Program-made: the position numbers and the translations under genes
NCBI GenBank assembly: GCA_947579605.1
Contig: OX388320.1
Span: 7,626,001 to 7,690,000 of the forward strand
DNA: 64,000 nucleotides
From: Athripsodes cinereus
Taxonomy: Eukaryota > Arthropoda > Insecta > Trichoptera > Leptoceridae
Reading direction: 5' to 3'
In this document: positions 1 to 10,300 of the stretch, one piece after another
Position numbering within the stretch: the first letter of the stretch is position 1
Layout: every line of letters begins with the position of its first letter
Notes under the pieces: generated by a model
What the model saw: the letters and a program-made list of their open reading frames with translations, nothing else
Database searches by the model: none
What the model was told of the DNA's origin: nothing

Positions 1-200
1 ACGCATTTAACAAAGCGATTTTCTATTAGTCGCACTTTATTAAAATACAGAAAAGCGGTAGGTAATAATATTAAGTGTTTTATCTTGTGCTTCAAAAGAA
101 ATGATTGTATCACCTATAAATTTCTTTGATAGTATGGGCATTGACTTTATCACTTTTTGTTTTAAATAATTTGATAAAATATAATTGATTGTGTTGTGTT

Positions 201-301
201 ACTAATGAGTTCATAATAACGCACGACCGGTTTCGCAGACTCCGAGTTCGCATCGTCAGGTGTTGATTTATAATTATAATATTTGTTAATACTCATTAGT
301 T
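201..301 (-). ncRNA. Hammerhead-ribozyme-like motif in a small fold-back
   Basis: Read on the minus strand, the segment holds the conserved hammerhead blocks in the right order: CUGACGA (259-253, fits CUGANGA), an imperfect stem II (251-235, with one G.U pair and one mismatch), GAAA (234-231), a minimal stem III (AC-CG-GU) and a GUC cleavage triplet (227-225). Stem I begins with CAC/GUG, then an internal loop. Farther out, a 10-bp inverted repeat (201-210 and 291-300, ACTAATGAGT) closes the structure. Type I hammerheads with very short stem III are known from Penelope-like elements and small non-autonomous retroelements. One base (T252) sits unpaired between the CUGANGA block and stem II, which may weaken the fold. 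No reverse transcriptase is visible nearby; a parent element could extend off the left edge. Activity is inference. Confidence 0.45.
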
Positions 302-1449
302 AAGACCAGATATATTGATTTTATTTAATACGTATTACATATTATTTGCGTCACAAGAAATGTTTCAACCAAAGTACACAAACCTTAATTTCCATAGACT
401 GTGTTAGTTAGGAATTTTGAAAATATCTTTTATAATTTATAAAATTGTAAATATTTATTGTTATCATATATCATGTAGTGGAGCTGTTGACAACACACTT
501 GCAAAAAAACGTTAGATAAAAAAGCATTGTAGTATAGACAGGCTTCATGTGTTAATATTATATATAAAGCCTTTCAATTAATTGCAATAAAATATTAATT
601 TTAAATCGTAGCGATTTACCGCTTCTGGTGTCCCGAGCCTAATGCATGTTTTTTTTTTTTAATATTATTTGCAGAATATTTTACACATAACGATGTTTTG
701 TTTTACTTTTTGTTCTGACACTTTTGTTAGTGTAATTCGATCAACATTCGCCAGTTTTATCGACAAACTCGCATTAAGGCAACATGGTCTTTATATTTTT
801 CATTTTATTTCGAGTTTTATTTCAACAATATTTCGCCCAAAAAAATTACTGATACCTACCTAAATAAAATATATGGTATAAGAAATTTCACGGAAAAAAC
901 ACTAAAATATTTTGATCTAAAATCAACAATTCAATTTATGTTATTATATATTTTATTTCCGCTGTTTTTTTTTTTAATTATCCATAAATATATTTGTTAA
1001 AAATTTATTTTCTTCCAATAACCCGGTGGAACATCGATATGTAGTTATGTATAGGAATTTTCATCTTAAGTTTCTTGTATCCATTTTTTTGCTTTCATGA
1101 CACAAGTGCATTGATAACTAAAAGATTCGAAGGAGTATTTAATAAATATATTACAAACATAGCTTATTCAAAACAAGAGGAAGCCTTTAAGAGCATCAGA
1201 ACGAAACACATATAGGAAAAACGGGTATATTTATTTATTTTTTACAGTACATGAAGTTTTTTGATGACATAGCATTCCATAGAAGAATACAATCAATTTA
1301 CAGAGGGCAAGTTCTCTATGCAAAGACGTGATCTCATCCAACTAAGAGATAAGATAAAAGAACAAACTAGAAAAATTGAAAAAAAAAAAGGAATTTTAAA
1401 ATAAACATACAATGATTTACGTAGGTATGTACCTATATGTATACAACAA
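302..1449. other. AT-rich stretch without recognised features
   Basis: Low-complexity AT-rich DNA with T and A runs. Short open frames (for example 669-863) show no family signature and have a composition expected by chance. I see no repeat, RNA gene or splice-supported exon here. Confidence 0.6.
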
Positions 1450-1590
1450 CGCAACATTAGGGAGTGGACCGGAATTCGGACAGTGGATAACCTGTTCAGA
1501 GCAGCACAGGACAGGGAGTTTTTCGCCGGAGTGATCGCCAACGTCGGGGGGACCTGACATGGCACAGAAAGAAGAAGAAGAAGGTACATA
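1450..1590 (+). pseudogene. LINE family A, 3' end (5'-truncated)
   Basis: An uninterrupted 35-codon frame ending in TGA at 1555-1557 encodes the C-terminus of an insect endonuclease/reverse-transcriptase LINE; readable blocks are REWTG, LFRAAQDRE and FAGVIANVGGT. It is followed by the family's fixed 3' sequence (CATGGCACAGAAAG) and a (GAA)n tail ending near 1582. Five ends of this family lie in the window: here, 16168-16535, 18805-19060 (minus), 44100-44245 (minus) and 63700-63880. Only the last part of the open frame is present, as expected after 5' truncation during target-primed reverse transcription. Family A is my local label; the RTE-type assignment is by resemblance. Confidence 0.75.
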
Positions 1591-1754
1591 TTCATTCATA
1601 CACACAGAGGCATTGAAAAACAATAATCATAAAAAAGAAGCTATTGAACAAATTATAAAAAAAAGGAAGGGGAAAATATATGGTTTAAGGTTTCAGAGGT
1701 TATGTTTAAGGAAATCATTTTTTTCTTTAACAGTTCGCTTGAAAGACGTCTGTT

Positions 1755-2375
1755 TCAATATCTCTCAAGACGTTATAAATCTTACGAGACTTACATATTA
1801 TTCCATATTTGTTTCATTGACTGGCCCCTCAACAATCATCTCAGTAATATAGAATACAAAATATCTGTATATAACCTGCGATCAGAAATAATAATAATAT
1901 GTAAGTCTCTCAAGATGTTATAAATCTTGCGAGACTTACATATTATTCCATATTTGTTTCATTGTCTGGCCCCTCAACAATCATCTCAGTAATATAGAAT
2001 ACAAAATATCTGTATATAACCTGCGATCAGAAATAATAAAATAAAAATAATAAAAATATGTAAGTCTCTCAAGATGTTATAAATCTTGCGAGACTTACAT
2101 ATTATTCCATATTTGTTTCATTGACTGGCCCCTCAACAATCATCTCAGTAATATAGAATACAAAATATCTGTATATAACCTGCGATCAGAAATAATAAAA
2201 TAAAAATAATAAAAAAATGTAAGTCTCTCAAGATGTTATAAATCTTGCGAGACTTACATATTATTCCATATTTGTTTCATTGACTGGCCCCTCAACAATC
2301 ATCTCAGTAATATAGAATACAAAATACCTGTATATAACCTGCGATCAGAAATAATAAAATAAAAATAATAAAAAT
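1755..2375. repeat. Four-copy ~159-bp tandem array with an internal hairpin
   Basis: Near-identical units begin at about 1754 (145 bp), 1899, 2058 and 2217 (159 bp each). The first is shorter because it lacks part of the A-rich spacer. Units 2-4 open with an inverted repeat, ATGTAAGTCTCTCAAGAT paired with a nearly perfect complement about 25 bp on (18-bp stem, one mismatch), then share a spacer with the block TGACTGGCCCCTCAACAATC. High identity between units implies recent amplification or homogenisation. No coding potential. It could be a small satellite block or the tandem core of a larger mobile element. Confidence 0.9.
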
Positions 2376-2930
2376 AAATATAAAAAGGTATTCACTCTCA
2401 GTACGATATGAAATGGCGTCATCGCATTTATATCCTCGTTAACAGATCCATTTTAATTGTATTTTATTTTCCACCTATTCGTATTTCAATAAAAAAAAAG
2501 AATAATAATTTAATATTAAAAATTATTGTGAATTGATTTGACAAACATGTTTGCTGAGGCGTAAAAATAATATTGTTTGATGGGCAATTTGGTAGATTTC
2601 ACTTGTTTGTCTAATTACCTATTATTTGATATGAAAAAATCTACCAATTAAGCTTTCATGCAAAAATTATATTGTTTAATAATAAAAATGAATTATTCGT
2701 TTTGTTATTTAATATTTTAAAAATCAAATACTTATGACCTCAGCTATTTAAAATATTATATACTCATTGATACTATATTATACAGGCATTTTTTAAATTG
2801 TCTATAAAATAATTTATCTTCTTCCTTCCCCCTAAAACGATTCTCTTAGGAGTACGGTAAATACGAACAAGCTCCACCACCTGAGTCAGTAAACTAAAAT
2901 AAGAAATCATATTCAATATATATGTATGTT
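2376..2930. other. Unassigned AT-rich stretch
   Basis: Nothing recognised: AT-rich sequence with homopolymer runs, no open frame of note and no clear relation to the other repeats of the window. Confidence 0.5.
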
Positions 2931-2936
2931 TACATA

Positions 2937-3092
2937 TTAGATAAATTGAACAAGCGTTTCGTTCTGCTGTAGATTGAACAATGATTTAGTTTAGATTAAT
3001 CTTAGATTGATTGATAATGATATGAGAAGTCAAAAGACGTCTTTTTCATGTTATCTATAGTAGAACGAAACACTTGTTTCATTTTATCCAAT
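2937..3092. mobile_element. Palindromic fold-back element (divergent Pal-like copy)
   Basis: Terminal inverted repeats of about 37 bp face each other: the left arm carries ACAAGCGTTTCGTTCTGCTG and the right arm the complement of a close variant. The interior includes AAAAGACGTCTTTTTC, matching the interior of the perfect palindrome at 34382-34555 and the half copy at 10888-10975. The element is non-coding and short, like a MITE or snap-back element. I could not define a target-site duplication, so its ends are approximate. Confidence 0.6.
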
Positions 3093-3159
3093 TATGGCAT
3101 TCCACTATTATGAATATTTTTGACATATTACCGGCATATATCTGACATATATCTGACAA

Positions 3160-3290
3160 ATTACCGGTACCGGCAAACTCCACTTTCACGACACAAGCTT
3201 TTAGCTTACTGTGAAAAGTGTACAAGGTTGTATTTGGGTTTATAACAAAACCTAGATATATATTTAAAAAAAAAATCTATAGGTGCCCTA
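3160..3290 (+). mobile_element. SINE family S1, 3' part
   Basis: This 130-bp segment matches the body and 3' end of the tRNA-derived SINE at 11768-12215: CCGGCAAACTCC, a short hairpin (AAGCTTTTAGCTTACTGTGA region), TTGTATTTGGGTTTATAAC, AGATATAT and a terminal A-run. The tRNA-like head is missing, so the copy is 5'-truncated. It is about 85-90% similar by eye to the other copies. No open frame. Confidence 0.75.
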
Positions 3291-4200
3291 TCACGAAACT
3301 CAATTGTACACTCAACACTCAAAAACTAAAGAACATAAATTAGCTTATACTTAAAATTATATTTACATATTCATTAAAGCTATTCATGACAGAATATTTT
3401 CCTTTTTATTGTATATACAATATGAGAAAACAATATTACTTTATAAATAAATTTCATAAAATATTTGTGACTAATATTCACTGACGTTTTATGATAGGTA
3501 TATCTAAAACAAAAGACAAATAGGTTCGTTCTGTTACCATAGCAACGCATACATTAGGTCTAGTTTTGTTGAATCAACTCCATGTCTATGAGATTAGGTA
3601 GGTACCTACTAGTTACTTCAAAAAAAACTGCGACAAATTTCAAAACAAATTTTAAATTTTGTGTTAATTTCCTGCTCGTACCACGATATTTGCAAATTTT
3701 TACAATTGAAATAACTGCATTTATTTTTTATATTGCGGCAAACTTCATTCAGGTGAAACTAAAGTCAAGCAGAAACGAAATACCTACCGTAAAAGAAAGA
3801 AATATAATGCCACTTTGATAATAATTCATGACTTTTGGTCACGGAAATCCAATTTAAGGTAATTTGTTTTAATTTATTGTTTGGAATAAAGGCTTCAAAG
3901 AACTACAGCTGTAATAAAAAATTAACATTACTGCATATAACAAATCTAAAATGTTACAAACGAAATGTTTTAGTTTATTAGTTTTAAAGTGTTTTATTGT
4001 ATAATTATTATTTTATTGTATATGTAATAAAGCGTTTACCTTAAAACACATGCACAGAAAATAGGGCATTGGATCAAAATTACGAATACAAGAGAGTTAA
4101 TCAAATTTTCATTACAATCTGTTCAAGTATTTGTCTGTTCATACTATAAAGGACATTTTTGATTCAATATTACATACTAGATAGACATGGCGAGTGTATT
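3291..4200. other. Unassigned AT-rich stretch
   Basis: No repeat family or gene recognised. The frame at 3582-3818 begins in ordinary AT-rich DNA and has no domain signature. Confidence 0.5.
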
Positions 4201-4204
4201 GAAT

Positions 4205-4518
4205 GATATTTGAAATAAAGAAAACTGAAATGAAGACTCGCAAAACCTTCAGAGGAACACCGAAATAAGAAAATATGTAAAACTGAAGATATCGTTCACT
4301 GGAGCAGAAAGAGAAGACGGTTCTGGAGGGACTATGTAACCCCATGAGTAGTGACAGAATAGCCCACATCGCGGCGAACGAGACTCCACTAGGACGAAGA
4401 TTGCCTGGAAGGCCACCTAAAATATGGAAGGGTAGTTGGTCTTCAGCGTTGCAAGAGGAAACATATTTCGAATAAACAGATCAATGATGTAGCTACTTCA
4501 AGCAGAAGAAGAAGAAGT
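4205..4518 (+). pseudogene. LINE family B, 3' end, frameshifted
   Basis: Conceptual translation in more than one frame gives the same blocks as the better copy at 34003-34333: a RIRN-like segment, W.RKRRRFWRD, then HIAANET and GRPPK.W. These belong to the region after the reverse transcriptase domain in insect endonuclease/reverse-transcriptase LINEs, where a basic RGRP/GRPP motif precedes the C-terminus. Stops and at least one frameshift break the frame. The copy ends in an AGAAG-type tail at about 4502-4517. A third copy lies at 41895-42125. It is a dead, 5'-truncated insertion. Confidence 0.65.
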
Positions 4519-5445
4519 ATAGGTATAAAAATAAAATGTGTGACGTATGTTAGACTACAATATTATTAAAATATAGACCGAAAGAAAAAAATAAGGAAAA
4601 TAACAACGAATTACATAAAAAGCAGTCCCATCATAGGTTTTTATTTAAAGATTTCCTTATTTATTAGATGATAATAATATATTTCAACTATAATTTGATA
4701 ATATTTCAGAAATTTATGATCCTTTCAGATTTTTTGAGATTCAGGACAAATTTGATCAAATTGATAAAATGAACAAAAAACATGTCCGTGATATTAATTC
4801 TCACATTTGTGTTTTATAAGCAGCTGTATTTTTATGAGTTTCCAAAATGATAACAAATTATGAAAATCAATAACCAGCATTTAAAAATATTATAATATTA
4901 TAAATTTCAAAATATTAACAGTGTCATAAATTTGCGATTTAAATGTAACTGTTATTTATCCAGTTATTATCTATCGATGTATGTAGGAATATTGTGTAAA
5001 ATCACACCCCCGATATATGTATAGCAAATATTCAATGTTCCCTTGTCGCAATAATTAACAATAAAACGTTACGATCAGAAATGAATATAAATTTGTTTTC
5101 AAATGCAACTTCCATACAATGGCTGATGTAGAATAAATACATAGTAAAGTCCATACCTGTATTATAATTCGTGTGGTGGTAACAGGTAAGTATATAAAAT
5201 TTAACTGCTTTCGGATATTCAAAAACAATTTTCACGTTAAAAATTGGAATGTGTAAAATTTTATCTGAGTAGTTAAAGTCAGTAGACGGTGCTTTTGGGG
5301 GGGGGGGGGATATTAAATTAAATCGTTTTAACTGCAAGCATTACTATCACAGGTATAATATTTTCTATTTGATCTCTAGATAGAATTTCACGAATTTCTT
5401 TATCAACTGTAATAAAATTTCTGTATTAGAAGAAAACATTGAAAA
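4519..5445. other. Unassigned AT-rich stretch with a G-run
   Basis: No gene or repeat family recognised. The only notable item is an uninterrupted run of about a dozen G at roughly 5297-5309, uncommon in such AT-rich DNA and possibly error-prone in assembly. Confidence 0.5.
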
Positions 5446-5448
5446 AAT

Positions 5449-5655
5449 CATCATCATTGCCCTCAACACTTCTCTCGACAGCACAGGGTAGAAACCAGCC
5501 TCCTCCATTCAGAACGACTCTGTGCCAATTGCGTCACTTCTTTCCAAGACATTCCCTGCGCTCTAATGTCGATGTCATTGGAAGGGTGTATTGTGAAAGA
5601 GAGACGCCCGGTCCGACGGACTCTTGCGGATGGAAGAACAGAAAAAGTGCCTTAA
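5449..5655 (-). pseudogene. LINE family Y, C-terminal fragment
   Basis: The minus strand reads GMSWKEVTQLAQSRSEWRRL, followed by VST, in one frame (about 5560-5475). This is the pattern of the last residues of endonuclease/reverse-transcriptase LINEs (an 'LA.sRseWR.lv' block just before the stop). The same block, more or less damaged, recurs at 8590-8785 (minus), 40805-41005 (minus) and 60690-60850 (plus), which shows a family rather than a chance frame. Upstream on the minus strand the reading frame continues only with interruptions. No intact reverse transcriptase is attached. Likely 5'-truncated. Confidence 0.65.
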
Positions 5656-6057
5656 CTTATTTTACCTTCAGACTTTTTCTTGTATCTATTATAGGATAAA
5701 GGTCTCCCCTATTAGACTACCATAGTTCCCTGTTGATCGCAACTGTCTACCAGTCTTCCATAAACATATTACACTTCAGTATAAAATCTGTAGTATGTAA
5801 TTACTTGTACATGTAATGTGCTTTTGACTAGCCAACATAATTCAGGTGTAAAATTTATGTTATAGCTTTAATCTAATTATTTTCCAGTGCACTTTGCTAA
5901 TTGATTGTGGGGTGTAATATTCTCATATAAAGTATTATTAGTGGAATACATTTGCTTTGTTTTGTACGATTGAAACCAATTTTCATTCCGTGATTGCACT
6001 GAAAACGTTTTATGTTGTGTAAACTTTCACAGCCTAACAATTTTACCTAAATCACAG

Positions 6058-7161
6058 GAGTTTTTGGCGACTAGTGGAGTCCCGCAGGGCTCCCATCTGG
6101 GACCGATCCTTTTTGTTCTTTTCGTGAATGACATAGTTGATAGGTTGCATGGAGTGGAGGCTTTGCTGTATGCTGACGACCTTAAAATATTTAGAGTAGT
6201 TCATAATATAGAAGATTGTGCTATATTGCAACACAATATTGATATTCTATCAGGCTGGTGTGATGAAAACGGTCTATTACTAAATGAAAAAAAATGTAAT
6301 GTTATGCGCTTTACTAGATCAAGGGAGAGACTGGTTTTTGATTACAAACTTGGAACGGTTGTTCTAAATGCTCTCTCAGAAGTAAGGGACCTCGGTATCA
6401 TTTTCGATGATGGGCTGAATTTCATAAAGCACATACAGAGCATAAGGGATAATGCAAATAGACTACTAGGTTTCATATTTAGAATGTCAAAAAATTTCAA
6501 AAGAATTGAAACATTAAAAATAGTATATTGTGCTTATGTTAGGAGCCAACTAGAGTATGCGACCACTGTCTGGTCCCCAAATTACGCTGTGCACATCAAT
6601 ACTATTGAAGCAATTCAACATAGATTCTTACGACACGTGAACTACCGCCTGGGTATTCCCATTGATGGGCTGAACTATGATTTTTTGTTGATGGAGATGA
6701 GGCTCGTTAGCCTACATGATCGCAGATTGTTGTTCGATCTCCTTACACTGAAGAGAATAGTGACTGGCTCTCTGAATTGCCCAGAGTTGCTTAGCTTAGT
6801 AAACTTGCGTGTCCCGAGTCGTAACACCAGAAGTCAGGCATTGTTCTATGCTGGGGGATCATCATCCAATTATATCTATTACTCATCGATGAATCGACTC
6901 CATGTAATAGGGAATAATTACAGTGAGATCGATATTTTCAACGATTCGGAGTACACTGTGAGGAGATGTGCTGTGAGCAGGTTTATGCGAGGGTACATGC
7001 TTTCCGTTGAGAATCCCCTGTAGTTACTACTGTCATGTTTTTGTATTCATTGTCACTTATGTGTTAATTGTGTTTGTTTCAAGTTTGTTTTTGTAAGTTA
7101 TTGTACTTTAAAGGCTATTTAGCCGTATATTATGTTAATAAATAAATAAATAAATAAATAA
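6058..7161 (+). pseudogene. Jockey/CR1-like LINE reverse transcriptase fragment with 3' UTR and tail
   Basis: The open frame (usable from about 6058, stop TAG 7021-7023) encodes the C-terminal third of a non-LTR reverse transcriptase. SGVPQGSHLGP (residues 4-14 counted from 6064) and the catalytic YADD box (36-39) are both intact; the thumb region and a long C-terminal extension (LEYATTVW, RFLRHVNYR, LRVPSRNTR) follow. Jockey/CR1 ORF2 proteins are usually near 900 residues and begin with an endonuclease; here the endonuclease and fingers are missing, so the copy is 5'-truncated. There is no ATG at the truncation; 6064 is TTG. A 3' UTR with AGGCTATTTAGCCG (7111-7124) and a (TAAA)n tail (7134-7161) follow. 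The frame has no stop or shift, so this is one of the youngest LINE copies here. Clade assignment is by resemblance. Confidence 0.88.
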
Positions 7162-7209
7162 ATTGTAGCTTTGGTTAATTTTACTTTTAGATCTTTCATT
7201 AAAGGACAC

Positions 7210-7465
7210 CTTATATTGGTGGAAAAAGTCAATGTCTTTTTCGATGGTCTCCAACTCTTTTCCGTTAGTTTTCGTGTCCTGCAAAAGGAAGATATTCGAA
7301 TGAATAAGGAAATTTCACATCTTAAATTCAGCGATGAAATTTGCCCCCCATGCTGAATGTCTTAATTTTTTGTTGGCATGAAGAGAATGGATTGTATGTT
7401 TATAACATGCAGCTGGACTGCTGGCTACTCCATTTTTAGGTCATGCCGTGATAGTACAGATAAGT
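7210..7465 (+). repeat. Dispersed repeat X, copy
   Basis: Copy of the most frequent repeat of this window. In forward orientation the family reads: a CTCCAACTCTTTTCCGT-like segment, CGTGTCCTGCAAAAGG, ATTCAGCGATGA, GAATGTCTTAATTTTT, TTGGCATG, AACATGCAGCTGG, CTGGCTACTCC and CATGCCGTGATAGTA at the end. The end is usually followed by TAGTAG-type trinucleotides, like the tail of a LINE or SINE. This copy is diverged. The frame at 7171-7356 lies inside it and is not a gene. Confidence 0.75.
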
Positions 7466-7519
7466 AGTTGTAACTGAAATATAGTCTTTCATGCTAACTT
7501 TTTGTATATCACAATATTA

Positions 7520-7990
7520 TTAGAGCATTGCGTAAGGAAGAACCTTACTAAAGCCTTTGTATGGAGCATTCTGCTTTATGGTTGTGAGACATGGACCATC
7601 AGCAAGAGTGAAAGCGGACGGTTGGCGGCCTTTGAAATGTGGTGCTACAGACGCATGCTTAAGATCCATTGGTCGGAGCACGTCGAAAACGAAGAAGTAT
7701 TAACCAGGGTAGGCGAAAAAAGGCAACTCCTTAAGAGAATCAGCCAACAACGAGCTAACTGGATTGGCCACAACATCAGGCACCCAGGACTACTCATAGC
7801 CATCGCGGAGGGAAAGACCGAGGGGACAAATGGCAGAGGCCGACCAAGAGACGCATATATGGACCAACTGAAGAGTGATATGAACTGTGGCTCATACGTA
7901 GAGCTGAAAAGACTGGCTGAGAATAGAGACGAATGGAGAAGAAAAACCAAACTCGTTGCAGACCAATCCAATGGATTGTAACTCATTATA
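7520..7990 (+). pseudogene. LINE family C, C-terminal fragment of endonuclease/reverse transcriptase
   Basis: An open frame of about 150 codons (homology from about 7530, stop TAA 7979-7981) starts with SILLYGCETWTISK, the block after the reverse transcriptase thumb in many insect LINEs. It continues with FEMWCYRRMLKI, WIGHNIRH, GRGRPRDAY and a final NRDEWRRK. The catalytic domain and endonuclease are missing, so this is 5'-truncated, but the remaining frame has no stop. The better-preserved blocks distinguish it from families A, B, D and Y. An ATG at the start of the open frame (7502) is outside the homologous part. No function is expected without the catalytic core. Confidence 0.85.
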
Positions 7991-8589
7991 TATATAGAAA
8001 TGATGAGGAAAAAGAATACATAATTGATTCTTGCATTTGTAAAATACATATTTCTTCTGTGTTTTTAAAACTAAGAAGTGAGAAGGAGCCAGTCGTTTAG
8101 TATTTATTTATATTAAGATGAATGTATGAACTGAATTTACAATTTTTATAATTATAATATAAATTTTGTGACTAAATCAAAAATATAAAATTCACGATTC
8201 ACAGCTTCAAATGCATAGCATCAAGCTATGTACATATTATAGTTTTCCTCATACTTAATATCTTGAGTATTTCATTCACATAATTCATAGATTATTTCGC
8301 TCAATTTGACGATTCTCCTCCAATAAATTGAATAAACTTTTCACCCTAGGCAATATCAACTAACAACGGTGGAAAACTGCACATGGAAATTATTACCGCA
8401 CACCCCATTTGAAATATTTCATATATTTTATAGTTTTTACTTAATACTTTTAAATTCATAGTGGTCCACCCTTCATAAAATACGCTGCGTACGATAAAAA
8501 AGGAAATGTCTTATTTATACAATCACGTATTGCGTATTCCATATATAAGTTTTGAATTAATTTAATAAATATTATCATGATCATTATTC

Positions 8590-8785
8590 TCCCTTTAACA
8601 TTCTTATTGGAAGCACGGGACAGGAATCAGCACCCCCCTAATCAGAACGTCTTTGCGCCACTATAGTTATCTATTTTTTTAACATTCCTAGCTTTATGAT
8701 GTCGTTGTAATACGAACAATGTATTGTAAAAGAAGAACATCCGGGCTATTAGAACTATTGAGAATGAAAAAATAGTGCGCATTTA
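8590..8785 (-). pseudogene. LINE family Y, degenerate copy
   Basis: Nucleotide match on the minus strand to the segment at 5449-5655, including the CACCC/GCTGATTCCTGTCCC side and the ATCCGGG and TTACAATACATTG blocks. The SRSEWRRL coding block is broken here by stops and indels. Identity is low, about 65-70% by eye. Confidence 0.55.
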
Positions 8786-8911
8786 GCCAACTATTATTGG
8801 ATTTTCTCAAAACATGAAGCAGTCAGGACCATAGAATGTGAAATAAGAATATCTATTCTAAGATCAAAAATCCTCATTTTTAGTTGGCAATTAAAAAAAA
8901 GTACTATTACT

Positions 8912-9100
8912 ACACCATCACGGGATATCCCACAAGTGGGTAGCTAGCTACCAGCTACATGTACCTAATGTACAATCAAGCCTTCACTGTGCCAATAAAA
9001 ATTAAGGCATTTAGCATGGATGGCAAACCTGAATTTGAACTGTAAAATGTATTCACATTTTCGAACACCTGGTTTTTACAGGACACTCGAAAACCTCTAA
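8912..9100 (-). repeat. Dispersed repeat X, reverse copy
   Basis: Reverse-orientation copy: CATCACGGGATATCCCACAA begins it at about 8916, followed by the TACATGTA, GTGCCAATAAAAATTAAGGC, GGATGGCAAACCTG and TTTTTACAGGACACTCGAAA blocks. It is interrupted by small indels. Non-coding. Confidence 0.75.
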
Positions 9101-9770
9101 AAAAATTAAATGAATTAATATAGAAACAAATGTAACAATTTTGTATGCAGATATAATAGCTGAAACAAACAATTAATAGATCTGTATCACTGCAATACTT
9201 GAAAAAGGTGCAATTTAAATGCCATCTGCCAATCTCTAGGTACTGACACAGTATGAAAGGGATTTCTAAGTATAGCATATATTATATGTATAAAATACCT
9301 TCTATGTATCTGCGTACCTATAGTTCTATATATTGTATTGTATCTAGTTTGATAGATAGTTTTATTTGACATCCCTAAAGAATATTATCGAAAACTGCGT
9401 GCATGTACCTACGTTTGTTGGTTAGAGCTGATTGGTTTGATAAGCATATTTCATTAGTTTTTCATTCACTATATTTTAAAATCTGTGCTTTGTGTAACTG
9501 TATTTTCTTTTTTTACAATTTACATTTATTTTGGAAACAAACGAGTACTTGAACAGCAATGTGGTGTGTCACTCATTCTAAGTATCCTTATTTTGCTGAT
9601 ATGGAGAAGACGATTTACGATGTTGTTCCTTTTGTTTGTATTTTTAAGTGGCTTATTCTGTGTAAATTTATTTTGGTATACCTATGTATTTATTTATTCA
9701 TCTATATATCTTAAATTATTTTATTTTATTTATTTATATATTATTATTATTTTATTAATTGTTTTTCTTT
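9101..9770. other. Unassigned AT-rich stretch
   Basis: No clear feature. The frame 9485-9784 is rich in F, L, I and Y because of T-rich DNA (9640-9770) and has no recognisable domain. Confidence 0.5.
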
Positions 9771-9774
9771 TGTT

Positions 9775-9922
9775 TAATGGGTAAGTTGGAAGATATTGCG
9801 ATAAACTCGCCCATTGCGCTAAATTATGTATTCAGTGGTAATGTTGTCATGTTTTTTGTTAATTCTTTGTACTTATACAAATTTTGTGCAATAAAGATTT
9901 TTATTATTATTATTTACACGAT
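9775..9922 (+). repeat. LINE 3'-end repeat U, best copy
   Basis: The copy begins GGGTAAGTTGGAAGATATTG, continues with GCGATAAACTCGCCCATTGCG (21 bp, partly self-complementary around GCGATAAA), and ends with TTTTGTGCAATAAAGATTTT followed by (TTA)n. AATAAA before a trinucleotide tail is typical of a LINE 3' UTR. Related copies are at 11130-11200, 19915-20040 (minus), 31505-31585 and 62520-62690 (minus). Similar 3' ends are very common in insect LINEs; I infer the class from layout, since no coding part is attached in any copy. Confidence 0.65.
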
Positions 9923-10122
9923 TATAACAAGTTCGTTCACTGGTTGTCCCACACGTCAGTTTTAAAAATTATACTTTTCATGAAGAGTAGATAGGTAAAA
10001 AATTGATGTGCCTGCTTTTTCTATTAAATTTATAATTCTACGGGTAACTTATGTACTCTATTTCATGATAAAAACATATGATGTCATTTTATTCTATTCA
10101 TTAAAATCGATTTATCTCGTGG

Positions 10123-10300
10123 AGTCCCCGGTAAAGAAGAGTTTTCATACTCATTTCTGTAAGCTAGTAAGAGCGTCATGTAAAAGGCGGGTGTTTTCAA
10201 AACCTCAGGTGTTAGACAATAAACATCTACAAAATATCAGGAATGAGGCATGCCAACCATTCTGAAAGGTTATTTATTCTGTGCCGGAGAGGAAACTTAT
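10123..10300 (+). repeat. Dispersed repeat X, partial copy
   Basis: Recognised from GTGGAGTCCCCGGTAAAGAA (10119-10138), GTAAAAGGCGGGTGTT, AATGAGGCATGCCAACC, and CTGTGCCGGAGAGGA. The end with the TAGTAG tail is missing or too diverged. Non-coding. Confidence 0.65.

Noticed and set aside
2115..2150. Third hammerhead core in the tandem array (CTGAGATGA and GAAACA on the minus strand)
   Set aside because: The CUGANGA block does not fit (CUGAGAU), no stem II joins the blocks and no cleavage triplet is in place.
4139..4369. Minus-strand frame as a gene
   Set aside because: It is the shadow of the plus-strand LINE-B remnant at 4205-4518. Similar shadows were dropped at 7645-8049, 16290-16537, 18810-19078 and 63693-63890.
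9485..9784. 99-codon hydrophobic frame as a membrane protein
   Set aside because: The composition follows directly from T-rich, TTTATT-like low-complexity DNA, and it runs into repeat U.
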